A stretch of DNA of 62,000 nucleotides, taken from Phoronis australis. Taxonomy: Eukaryota > Phoronida > Phoronidae. This document shows, in pieces, positions 37,001 to 49,500 of this stretch (within the stretch, counting starts at the first letter, position 1; every line of letters starts with the position of its first letter). The translations under genes were made by a program, and so were the position numbers. The DNA lies in the NCBI GenBank assembly GCA_002633005.1, contig NMRA01000057.1, forward strand, positions 597,296 through 659,295. The letters are read 5' to 3'. The notes below the pieces were generated by a model that did not search any database, had not been told where the DNA came from, and was given only the letters and a program-made list of their open reading frames with translations.

Positions 37001-40000
37001 AACTATTAACCAGACAGGTGTAATTTGCTTGGACCACCTTCAGATGACAGATGATGTATTTTCATGCCTACCTATGACCTGATTCTAAGGAAGTAGTGGG
37101 TAAACCGGACCAACTGGCATCATCTGCTGGCATGCTATATCTCGTCGAGGTCAGATTGTGAACAATTACTCATCAAGTGGAGGCTCCTGATGAAACTATC
37201 ATGAAGGTATTAACTCTTTACATATAAGACGAAATCTAACTAATGCAAATCCATTAGTGCAGATTTTACCTGCAAGCAGAGATCCTGGCTGTTGGCATAT
37301 ATGACAACATGCTTTCCATGTAACTCAACATTACTGTAGAAAGGAGCTAAGGAAATCTGTACAGTCAAATAACTGATGGGACTCAACAACCTAGTTGACC
37401 TCTTGACCCTGGACTCACACTGCTCCTGGTGGTGGGAGATAGTAGGCCACCTTCATCTTGTCAAGTCGGGGAAACTCCCTGGTGACGAGAACGTGCGAAA
37501 ACCGTCGCCAGTCCTGTATAACCATCGGCTCCCTGAGATTTCTGTTTGTTACCTCCTCCCACTCCGCCTTGTGCCACGCCCTTTCCGCCACGGCGAGCAA
37601 TCGTGGAAAGACCATCTCCTCCAGCTGCTGAGCAGTGCGCATGGTCTCCGTCCACACACATGCCTCCATTCCTAGTTACAAGACATGAATGCTGAGAACA
37701 GTGTAACCCAACAGTTTCTTGTGATCTTGGATATCATGGACGTACCACCACGCCAAGAATTTTTTTTGGTGAAAAAATCACTTAATTTCAAAGATATGCT
37801 CATGGGCTCAGCACACAAGTAACTAGTATATAATAAATTGTGTTTTTGAATTTCATAAGTTGGTCCCATTTTGACATGCCCTCAAGGCTTATCTTTGGCC
37901 ATTGGGCTGTATGCTCGTCAAGGTTGTGCCACTCAAAAATGTTCTGCATGAGAATCATATGAGGTAACTTGTCTTAGAGAATGTTAAGGAAACAGACATG
38001 TCATAAACTCAGTTTCAGTCGGCTTGTAAAACTTAATTTCTAACTATTTGTAATACTGTCTGCATAACAGCTAACTACACAATGAAAACAAGCCCAAACA
38101 GAAAATGGAAACACAGACCCTGGAGGTTTTCAAACCTATTCAGATATCCCATAAGCAACTGCTACTTAATACCTTCACTTTGCAACCTAGTGAATAGACC
38201 CACTCTATTGGTCACTAGCCCCCCAGTGAGACTGGACTGTGGATAGAACTAGTCCAGCTGACCAAGTGATATAATATTGGAGAAATTCAAAAGATTTTTC
38301 CAAATTGATCTCCTTTAAAGGTAATATGTACAGCCTGTGACTTGCCTGGTCACCTAATCAGAGCATACATTAGTGTTATCTAAAACTCCTAAAGTCACTC
38401 TGATGTTTCCTGTAGGAATAGGATAATGCCGTGTGGATTATGAGAAACTGCCTTACGTTTTACATGCAAAAAAACACAAAATACACTAAACAAACTTACC
38501 CACAATATTCTCTGCATTTACCAGTCTAGTGCACTTCCCGCTGCTGATACAGCTGTCAATCTCTTCAGGTCGGATAACTCTGCCATTACCATCGTGTTGC
38601 TGGTTCTCATAAGACATGTCTGGCATAAATGAGAACGTCTTGAAGGTGGATATCTCGCGTGACGCCCACGAGTTGCCCCGCTCATCCGGGTGATTCTCAT
38701 TAGGCTGATCCAGGTACAGGTGAGTAGCATGGGACATAATCACCTGTGTGTTAGAATTGTTCTTCAAAGAAAAACGAAGAAGCATCTCTCATGTGAAATT
38801 GGGTGGCGACAACAAAAGTTTCGAGTCATTTCCTGAGGGGAGTAATAATTCATATTACACGGTATTTAATGTCAGTCTTAACAAGAGCAGAGTGAAAGTG
38901 TTTCAGTTAGTAAACAACATTGAACGATTTGTTTGGGGTAAAATTTCTCGGAATGTGAACAAATCTTTAGTTCACTGTTAGTATGATTATATATTGTACA
39001 GGCACCATCAGCAAATATATTGGGTTCATAAAAAACCTGTTGTGAGCATTTTGTACAATTACATAGAATCTCAAGACTTTAGGAAACAAGAAAGCAGACG
39101 AGAGAGTGCACTTTTATTTTTTCCTTTTTACAAAACAATAAATGAAACCCAAGTTCTACATCATAGCAACCACAAGACAATAAGTTGCTAAATTGTGAGC
39201 ATTCACGACATTAGAAGCCCCAATTTGAATAATGGAATTGATCAATTTTATCAATGCCTTTTGTACCGAAATACCATTGTTATCCACCAAGCAGAAAACT
39301 TTTGAAAACTGGAAAAACAATAATTTCAAAAAATGCATTTTTGAAATTGACGATACTTGACTGATAATTGAACAATTAACGCATTACCTTGTATCCTGCA
39401 TTCGCCAGCTTGTAGGGAACAGACGCCGTACCCCAGCGATAAATGATTTTCCATGCATTGGCGTATTTAGGGCTGGTATCTCCCTTCTTTGTATTCAACA
39501 ACTCTAACTCTTTACTTAAATACGCATCCTCCCATCCAGCCAGACTCAATTTATGCTTTGCTAAGATATCGGCTACGCGCGATATAAAGTAACTTTTTAT
39601 GTGCTCCGCAGTTTGCATTGTGGGTTCACGTTTTCTTAGAGCGGCACATGCAGGAGAATTCTGCCAGACTCCTCGCGGCACTTCGTCGCCACCAATGTTG
39701 AAGCGAGATAGTGGTGCCACCTTTGTATGAATGTCAATAACTTGCTCAACCAGGAGACGGATGAATCTGTATGTAGACTCTAGGCACGGATTAATGACGT
39801 CATCATTGAAAAACTGAGGTGTCTCAAACTGCGACGTGTCTTCTGGGTCATTTAATCGGAAATCGCGCATCGACTCGGGTACATCTTTTTTGCTGTAACG
39901 CAACTCCATTGCTTTAATTGCTGCTCTGGCATGGCTAGGAAAGTCAAATTCGGGTATGACTTCGATGTGTCTCCTTTTGGCATAGTGCAGAATATCCAAA

Positions 40001-43000
40001 TAGTCCTTGACAGTGTAGAAACCACTTCCTTGATCAGGTAACCTGGGGTGAGAACCAAGTTGCGGCAAAAGACACTTGGTTTCTGACAGGTCATGACACC
40101 TTTTGGAGCCAAGCTGTAATGAGAAGGCATCGGCACTGTTAAAAGATAGTAATAGTTGTTTTAAAAAATGGACAGACAGTTGACATAAGTTTGCCAAACA
40201 CTGATGCTCTTCACGCCAGAAATATTTGGGAATAAAATGGCACCTTTTTTCGCAATGGAACAGCACTGTAGTCAAACAATTTCCAGAAATGATTTACTGT
40301 TGTTGTACCTAGACTTTATTGCCATGACATTACTCCAAATCACTAACTGGATGAAGGTAGCCTTAGCCGCTACTGTCAGGTTTATTTTAATGATTTCAAG
40401 TTGTTGCTAACAAGATCATATTACCAAGTCACTTTGCAAGATGAAAGGATATGCCTCGCAATAGTGTTTGCTCACAAGTTTGTTAACACAGTGTTGTAAA
40501 TATACTGTGTTTCAGAAACCCCAGTGACAATTCAAACAATTTTCAAACCTGTTATTTTGTAACTCATGTACGCCCGGATTAATGTTTGGTTTCGGGACTT
40601 GCAATTTGGTTACTTTTCATTGTCTCTGAGTCTCAAATGAAGTCGTGCTGATGTTTTGGGTGTTCACCACGTGTATGCCATGTACTGTATTCTGGCAACT
40701 GATTCGCACTATGTAGTGAAGGGAAGAATTTGCTAAATAGAGGTTACTGCAGAGCATATACTGCAGACAGAGGCTAATCAATCAAGTCCTTCTTGTGGTC
40801 TTTTGTCCGGCACCACCACTAGCAGGCCAATTATCTACCAGTCTGTTCAAAGGGTTACTAAAGCCACGTGAAACTATTTTCATCAATGGGTAACAGAGAA
40901 CTGAAACCTAATTCACCTATTTCAGATATCTTTTATCTGGTTTTAACCTAAAATAACCAGGATATCAATTTCAGTGACTAAGCAGACCTTAACATTCTCT
41001 GGGTACGTCCCTTTAGAGGCAATTTTCTCCGCCGGGCAAAAAATATCACAAAAGTTCATACATTCACTGAAAGCTACTGAGACCTAACAATTGCTGTATT
41101 AATTACTTTCCAAGAATCAGTGAGTTCTCTGATTGTACGTCCTTTACAGATGGAATTGGCCAATTTAAAAAATCAGCTATTTCAAAATTTACTTTATCTA
41201 GTGCCTTGAAGTCATCGCTAACGCACTGTCTTGCTCCACAAAAAGACATGCGATCAGCATTCCTGATAAACAGGCATCTTGATGACAGATGTTTCTAAAC
41301 AAAGATATATTGACAATGTACAAGGTGAGGTACAAGGCTTAGTCCCAAATGGTTCACACACTGATTACACTATGGAATTTCTACTCTTACCTCAGTCAAC
41401 TCTGGTAAGCCTGGAATCTCCAGTCTCCATGCCTCATCGTCAGATAAATGGAGGTGGAGCTTATTCAGTTTATACATTGACATCACATCAATCAACTTAA
41501 GCACCTCCTCCTTTGGCTGGAAATTGCGCACCACATCCAACATGAACCCACGGTGTCCAAAGCGAGGCTGGTCACGGATCTTAGCTTCTACAACCTAAAC
41601 AAAAGCCCACTGCAATATTTCATCAAGAAAACATTTAATCATAGAAGCAAGACTCTACTAAATATTGGTTGGAAAACCATAAACAGCAGTTAATGTTGAA
41701 TTCTGAACAGATTCACTTTGGGGTTTCAAACATTACTACACTCATGCAACCTTGATTATTTGCAGAATCAGCTGGCTATTCAGGTCACACACATTTTGCA
41801 CACGCACCATTTCCAAATCCTTAAAATTTTAGGGTTGGCCAACCCCAGTAAACTCTGAAGCATTATCTTGAGCCTCGGATGGTTTCAGTATTCTAGTTGG
41901 CAATGGAAATAGAATTGTATTGGGAGAAAGTTTATGACGATACCAATCTTCTCAGAGCAAATAGCCAATTCATTCTCGCCACATAAACTGCCAGGGGCAA
42001 ATGCAGTACTAAGCAGCATCACCATATAGTAAAATAAAACAAACACATCAAATGCATTGGCATGGGTTTGAAAAAGATTTACAATTTAAAGAAACACGAT
42101 GTACACCATGCATGTGCATATTTTGACCCTACGCTCTTTCTTTTTGACGTTCACATTTCACACATAGTAGCATTATGCTTAAACTTCATTACAGTAGTCA
42201 ATCCTTTATATGCACAAAAATAGATGTTTTATAAATTTCTTTAACATTTTTAGTACTTTTCAATCATGAACTGAAAAATTTCATTAGTGTCAGTAACGCA
42301 ATAATATTAAAAGTTTTCCACTGCTCTCACTAATAACACAAGTCCTCACTTACACACATGTACGGCTCATGGATCTGATCAACTCAATTCACCAGCTCAC
42401 AAACGTGTCCACCGACCGACAAATACTGTCAGTGCCAGTCTCATAAAACGCAACTTAAGCATCTGAAACAATTGCTCCCAAACCCACGTACGTAGTACCA
42501 TATCGGTCGTTCAGTGAGTCGTGTTCAGTAGTCAGAGAGCCGGCCAAGTTTGTGAGTCGGGAATAGGCTGTTGAACTGTATTACTTTATAAGTGAGGAAC
42601 TATGTGGCAGCCATGTTGTTTGAATCGTACGACACATAGACACACGTGCCTAACTCGATCCAGATGCAGGCAGTTCTCCGTAAAGGCGCATACTTCTATT
42701 AAAGTAAAACAATCTAGAAAACTATCAAACACTTGACCATGATTCGATGTAGTTATACCCTTACTAAACCTGTGGTTGTTTGATAACAACCCAATGAATG
42801 CACTCATTGAAACCTATTACCAAATTAAATGAACTGGTTTTAAATCAAACCATGCCACGTAGCTTTAAATCAAAACATGCCATGTACCTTTGAGTCTTTG
42901 TCCATAAGACTCAGTAAACTCTGTATAGCCCAAAATACGCCTGTAGTGGTTTTTCCAATAATAGAGACACAACTAGTCAATGCATCCACATCCAGGAAGT

Positions 43001-43559
43001 AAGACTCCGGAGCTTTAGGGTCCACCTTTCCGTACGTCTTCCCGTCCCACAGAGCGACAGAGATGAAGTTGTGCTCTGGTTGGCTATTACTGACATCCAG
43101 TGACAGTTTCTCTAAAATTGTTGTAGGCAATCTACGAATCTCGACTTACTTGAAATGGCTTTTAACTTTGATCAAATTGTTATTTTGTACTCCAACTTCA
43201 CAAGGTCCACATCAAACTTTTAGTAGGGTGCACAAGCACCTCAAGGCTTTGATTTTATTAATTTATTTCATCTATTTATTATTGTAATATTTACAATGAG
43301 GATAGCCCCGTCAGTTCACACTGCTTCCATGGGGGCCCTCAGTAAAAACATACTAAAGCAGTATGACAAACAAACATATGAATTACAAAATGAAAGACAA
43401 GATTTAAATAACCAATGATGAATAAGAAACTTAACCATGGAAAGACAGATGAAACAAAATAAATAATAAAAAAATTATAAAAAATAATAAATGGAAGATA
43501 GTAAAAGTAAGACAACATGATTAAATAAACAATACAGTAAGACATATCACACGTGCCGC

Positions 43560-43592
<33 letters not shown>

Positions 43593-46500
43593 GTCTGGTC
43601 TGGGGATATTGAATGATTTATGCATGTGATGATGTGCCACACAGAGGTGATAAGGTCAAGCTGGAGTCGCAAACTTCAAACAGGAACACATCAAGAATAA
43701 GAGTTGATAAATCTGCCATATGATGCAATAAGTGAACTGCATTTGGTCCACAGTATTCATCAAGTGTATTTAGGAACACACGTTGAAAGCCAAAACAAAG
43801 AGTTCCAAATCAATATACGAACCAAAACTTTGCCATAAAGGTGACGCATGTGGCTTTTATTTACAGATCTGACCAATGTACAGTACACGCTATTAGTAAT
43901 TAGTCAAGACAAAATGACCTGGAACTCCCTGTTATGACGGCTACGCACATTAGGGGAATTCCCCACTATGACAGCAACGTGCATGTGGCATTAAAACAAT
44001 CGGAGTAGCTGGAATGAACTGTGTACAGTATACCAGGTAAATAAATGATGCTAATCTTGAAACAACAAAAGATATCCGACCTGCCAGGTATTTTATCTCC
44101 GACTGCAGAGCATCATCGGAGGAGACAATGACCCACTTAGAGGGGTCAATGACGATCTCTCCAGGATTGACGACCATTTGCTGTGGTGACGGCACAATGT
44201 TCAGCTGTAGCTTTTCATTGTCACGAGCGTAAAATTGGTTATTCCTGTCGTGGCGACGCAGTACTGTCACAGGTTCATAGATTTCCGCTTGGTGGATCTT
44301 ATACTTCAGACGTGTATCGAAAGAGCCTACGAAATCAAGCGACTCCCCTTCCGTATTCGCAATAACAACAGGGTCATAGCCATCTGCTGCTACATACCAG
44401 TTGGGGAAGATGTCCATTTTTGATATACATGTCTTCCCACTCATTATCGTAATGGTGTCTGTTGTATGAGAAGTCAGCCTAAATCCTTCAGGGAACAGTA
44501 AAGAGTTAAGCGTCCCTTCAATGTGTTCGACTAGAGGTCTATTCTTAGTGTATCGAGTCACTTTCAAAGTCTTCAACATGTGTTGAAAGTATAACGACCA
44601 CTTCAACTCCTTCACATCAATGGTGCTACGGCCCCTATTGGTGAGACGGATAACAGCCACGTTGTTTCCGAACTCCGTGTTCTCCACAACTTCAAACTGT
44701 ACATGCAGATTTTCAGCCAGATCGTAGAGAATTTGCTGATTTGGACTTACACCTGACAAAAGAATGAAAAGTGACAACTGTTTAATATCTATTTTGCACA
44801 TTTTATAAACAAGAACAGCAATATGCAATTATGATTGAATAAGTCCCAAACAAGTTAAATGCTCTATTCAAACAAGTCACTGCTTACCCTGTGTATGTGA
44901 TGGCCATTTGGTTCTAATTTCATAAAATCACAAATTACTAACTGTAATGTGCTTTTCTGTTTCTCAGTCAAGCTTTGCATGAATAAATTAACAGAAGGCC
45001 CGTCACTACACACAAGCAGTCCTTATCTTATGTTTTTGCTAAGCTGAGCTGAATATCCTAAAAGTAATTTAATGACTTATATCACACAGTAGTACAAAAT
45101 TCAGAGAAATACGAAATGATTACAGAATCAAACCAAAAACTTTTTTGTCAGAAAAAAGTAAGAATATGACAATAAACAACTTTAAGTAAAACAACATCAG
45201 ACTGATTCAGAAGTTTATTAATTTTATATAGAAGCCAAGACAAATGTCCAAACTTTTGAACATCATGTCTCAGAAATGGGGCATCGTATTCATATGAAAC
45301 TTTCAGATCATGTGTTCTCCAAAACACTGGAAGGGATTATCTTTAAAATGTTCCACTTTTGGATTAGGGACTACGAAATAAGTAGCACGATTTTCAAGAA
45401 AAAGATCTAAATTTGGATAAAATGAAAACAAAATAGTTTAAAAAACCGTAACAGTCTATTTGAAAACTAACCTATTGAAATTTGATATCAAATAAAATTC
45501 AGTCACATTATCAAGACCGTTGTTTGACTTCAAATTAATGCACCTTTCTGTTTTGCATATAGGTTTTACTAAAAAGACACGGTCACCTGACTTAAGTAAT
45601 GCCGGATTGGTAAAAACTAAGGTAAAAAATCAAATTATACATGCTTTGTACTTTCAGAAAATATACTTTTACGGACTTAAAATCTATAGTTCTTGGCTAA
45701 ATATATATTCTGACCAAAGTGCTCAACAATTAGTTTTCAAAAATAAGTTGAAAAAAAACTGCCTGGGGTGTATACCCAAAAGCAAAGCAGATTTAGAAAA
45801 ATATCAATTGATTAAACATAAGCTGAATACATTCATTTTGCGACGAGAAGAAATTAGCGTATTTTGGAAGCTTTAAGACTTAAAATGCTGTTCCCGGACC
45901 CATTACGCACAATCATGTAATGTCTCTGCCGCCCAAAAGACAGCATCCATGTCAGGATTGCCAACCTTCCTTTGAGATCCCCACAGTCAGCATATACATT
46001 CAATTCTTACCTCATGAACCACAACCCAGTTCTTAGTAACACTTTTCTTTCAAACAATAATGACTCCCTGCCGCTTCTTCCACAATCTCAGTTCCACTTA
46101 CACCACTAGAGGGGGCTTATTTGTGAACAAAACCGAGATTGAGGCATTAAAATAAAATTTAGTAAGTCAGACATAATTTTATAAAATACTCTTGAAAATA
46201 GTGTCTAACAGCAAATCGTTGTCATATATAGTTAATATTAGGCTGGCATAGGGTTTCTCGAGCACGTGAGATTTCACTTGCGAGGACACTTAGTACTAAT
46301 TCTGTAATTACGTGACCCAAATGAGTCCCATGTAAAACGTTGAGACTTTCAGGTACTAGGATTACTTAATTTTTGGAATGTAGTAACAGCGTAATTTGGA
46401 GATACTAGAAAGTTACAACATGCATTCTGTAGCAACAGTGTACCCATATTCAACACTTTTTACCATGTTTACATGTCCAGGTACATTCTGAGGTAGTTCT

Positions 46501-49500
46501 GGTAAGGCTTAGTAATGAAACATAATTATTTTCCTGGGCTTTTGAATGGTGTCACCGAAAAATCACTCAGACTAAAATTTTACAAGCGATAGAAGACAAC
46601 TCACTAGCTCACACAAGTTTGCACCCGTGATGGACACCACACAATTTAACATTTCCGAATGCACAGCTCTAGAAGTCGTAGTCATTTCCTGGCGAGTAGT
46701 AATTTAATTAAATCAGAGTTAGGAACTTTCAGTACTATTCAAATCTACTTTCTGCTTCAAATTTACAATTTTTTTTCAAAAATTTGCCAGTTGTCTGCTT
46801 CAACTTGTCATTAGCCGCATTAAAAAAAGCAAGATTTTGCAGACAAGGTGGCATATGTGCAGTGCTGTTTGTATCTGAGACTTGAACAGAATTTATTGTA
46901 ACGAGTAAGACTGTTAAATGCTTGACAGTGTTTATTATTTTGACTGTATTTATGTACAAATTATTATCATGCGGTGGTACACGAGAAAGGCCTCTTATTT
47001 CTAGACAATGAATTCCTCTTACACTCTGTTCAAAGATGAGAAGAGATTTTAGTGAAAGTGAACTGTCGTAGATGAGAAAAGAACTACAGCCTGGAAGTAA
47101 AAACAACATTTAACGATGCTGTTAATGAGAATGACTGTGCGGCCCGTCAGGGACGAAGATTGGAGTTCTGCATACTGGCAGCAGTATGAAGCATTCGGAT
47201 TGGAATAACTGTTTTACATCTAACAACTATACAATGACTCAACCAAGTCAGCATCTCCCACCAAAACATGGCCACTCAGTTCCTTGTCAAGTGACATACC
47301 ATGTTTCCTCTGTGTTTATCACAGCATTAATACAACTGCTCCTCAGTATCTCACCCATCTCGTGCCACTTCAATGTGCAATTCGCATTTATTACTTAGAT
47401 CTGCAAATTGCTCTTCTATTTTCTCTGAGGGAGAATACGACACACAGCCTTCGGCTCAACCTAAACAGTTTTGTGGATTCCACTACATACAGATTGGTTC
47501 CAACAATTGCTGCACTTAATGTCCGTCATTAAAACGAAATCTTCCACAAGTGAAAGTGGAGGTAATTTTATTGTTAGTAGTAAAAACTTTTTACCAGAAA
47601 AATTTGGCATTTTATTTAAACTTTTCCCGGCCCATGAAATAGTATTATTGTCGAACTGAAAACAAAGTTTAATGTCACGTTATGGCACCTAGGAAGCTCC
47701 TAATAGTTTTTTTATTTTGTGAATTATCTAGCAAGGTAAATTGTTGAATTTCTGCAAAGTGCATTGAGCAATACCAATCATCATATTTCAAGACGAAATG
47801 TGTTATTTTGTTGCATCTAAACCAATTTAGACGTTAATATCATTTCTAAATATACCGTATTCGCCGTAATAACCGCCCAGGGCGCTTAGAAAAGTTCGGT
47901 TCAGGGGGGACGCTTATTATAACCCAAGGCGGTTGAAACCCGGTCTCCGAAACGGGTGAAATCGGAAGCTAAGATTCATCAAATTTATGCTCTGTGACAT
48001 ATATGTAACCTATGAAAGACTTTCAACAAAACTGAGGTGCATTGCTATCAAACTTTGCTGCTAAATTACGATCATTTTATAGAAAATTGTGCTGAAATCC
48101 TCGGGCGAAAACTCGCCAACTGACTGCTTCGAAATCGCCGTCTTCGATATGGCGACTTCAATGCTTGAATAAAAATGGTTTCGATAAAGTACCTGAAATC
48201 TCATTAAGTTTTATAAGTAGCGTCTCTAAGGTTTTTAAGTTCCCGTGGAGTCTGGATTAACGGCAGGTTTAAGTATAAATCTGTGCAACATCGTGCCATC
48301 TACATGTATGATCGGCAACACGGCAAACACACATGTTGTTGTCACGTGACATTTGCTTTGAAGTTCGTCTGCAAGTAAGCGAGCGCGTGCGTGTCACCAG
48401 AGTTCATTTGCCAAAGCAGAGACCGTCTTTCAGCCAGAGCCACGCAAGCTAACCAGCTAGATGTGTCTAAAGAAATTTGCACAAGCAGTAGGCCTAAACC
48501 AGAGCGTGTTTCATTCAGCACTTGCCGATCTCGTGCTAAAATCTTTAGACATTTGTGTCGGCAAGGCCCATATAAGTCGCCGTGTAGCTGAATGCATACG
48601 TAACTATCTGACAGTTATTTTTCGGTGTAAGGGTGTGTAAGCATTCACGTCAGTAGTCATTTTATCGGATATTCGGCTTAATAACACCAATTATGGTTAA
48701 TCCAACAATCCATCTTAAAAATAACGCAAACATGTTTATAGTATTAGAAATTGTCGGAAATTAGTTCCAATATTCATTTCTTATCGATGCTATGCTACCC
48801 TCTTCATGAATGGATAGTTCCCAACTAATGTCTTTGATGACAGGTTATGTAGCGCGCGCTTCCTGGCCACGTGCGTTTAACACCGAGTTATTTTTATTCA
48901 TGAGACAGTCGATATGTCTACTGAAAGGTCAGACCATGGGACACGGTCGTCGCGAGAGCGTAGCAACGCTGCTGCGTTCTTTTTGAAGCGCTGCGTTACT
49001 TTGTCACGGCTAAATGCAAACGTAGCAGTGCCGCTGGTGGTCTAGAAGACCCGTGTAAATTTTTTTTGATAAATTGAAGACGTTACTGTAGCCGAGTTTT
49101 AGGACTGTAGGTATGTCAATGTTCGCATGTACACGTTCATGGACTGGGCGCTTATTTCAGCAAAGTCTGAAAACGCGTGGGGGGGCGCTTATAGGGGCAT
49201 GGGCGGTTATTACGGCGAATACGGTAGTCTATATATACACAAACCTCTAGCCTTCGTACGATATTTTGGTCGGTTACTTCTCCGGCCATCTTCATGTGTC
49301 AACAGCTTTCTTAGAAGAATAAGCTTGGGTGCATGGTAGAATCATGATGGAACACCCGTGCTTGGAGAAGTAACTGACCAGAACGTTGTGCCAATTGATG
49401 TAAATAGGCTAGAGGTTGGTATAAATAGACCAATCAGTTTTGAGAAATGGGGTTGCCACATCACCTCAAAGTGGTTCTAGGATAACAATTTAGATGTTGT

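Larger units (their letters stand above)
36064..40390. repeat. Right copy of the tandem segment; begins immediately after an N
   Basis: This 4.3-kb block repeats the left block in the same orientation. Its first base follows the single N at 36063, so the left boundary is an assembly join and not an observed junction. It holds empty sites for the insertions found in the left copy. Confidence 0.93.

Noticed and set aside
43339-43587. 82-codon minus frame starting in Cys/Val repeats
   Set aside because: It begins inside a CA dinucleotide run and lies in a hexosaminidase intron.
45520-45876. 118-codon plus frame
   Set aside because: Lies over a dispersed repeat in an intron of the minus-strand gene and has Lys/Ile-rich, motif-free content.
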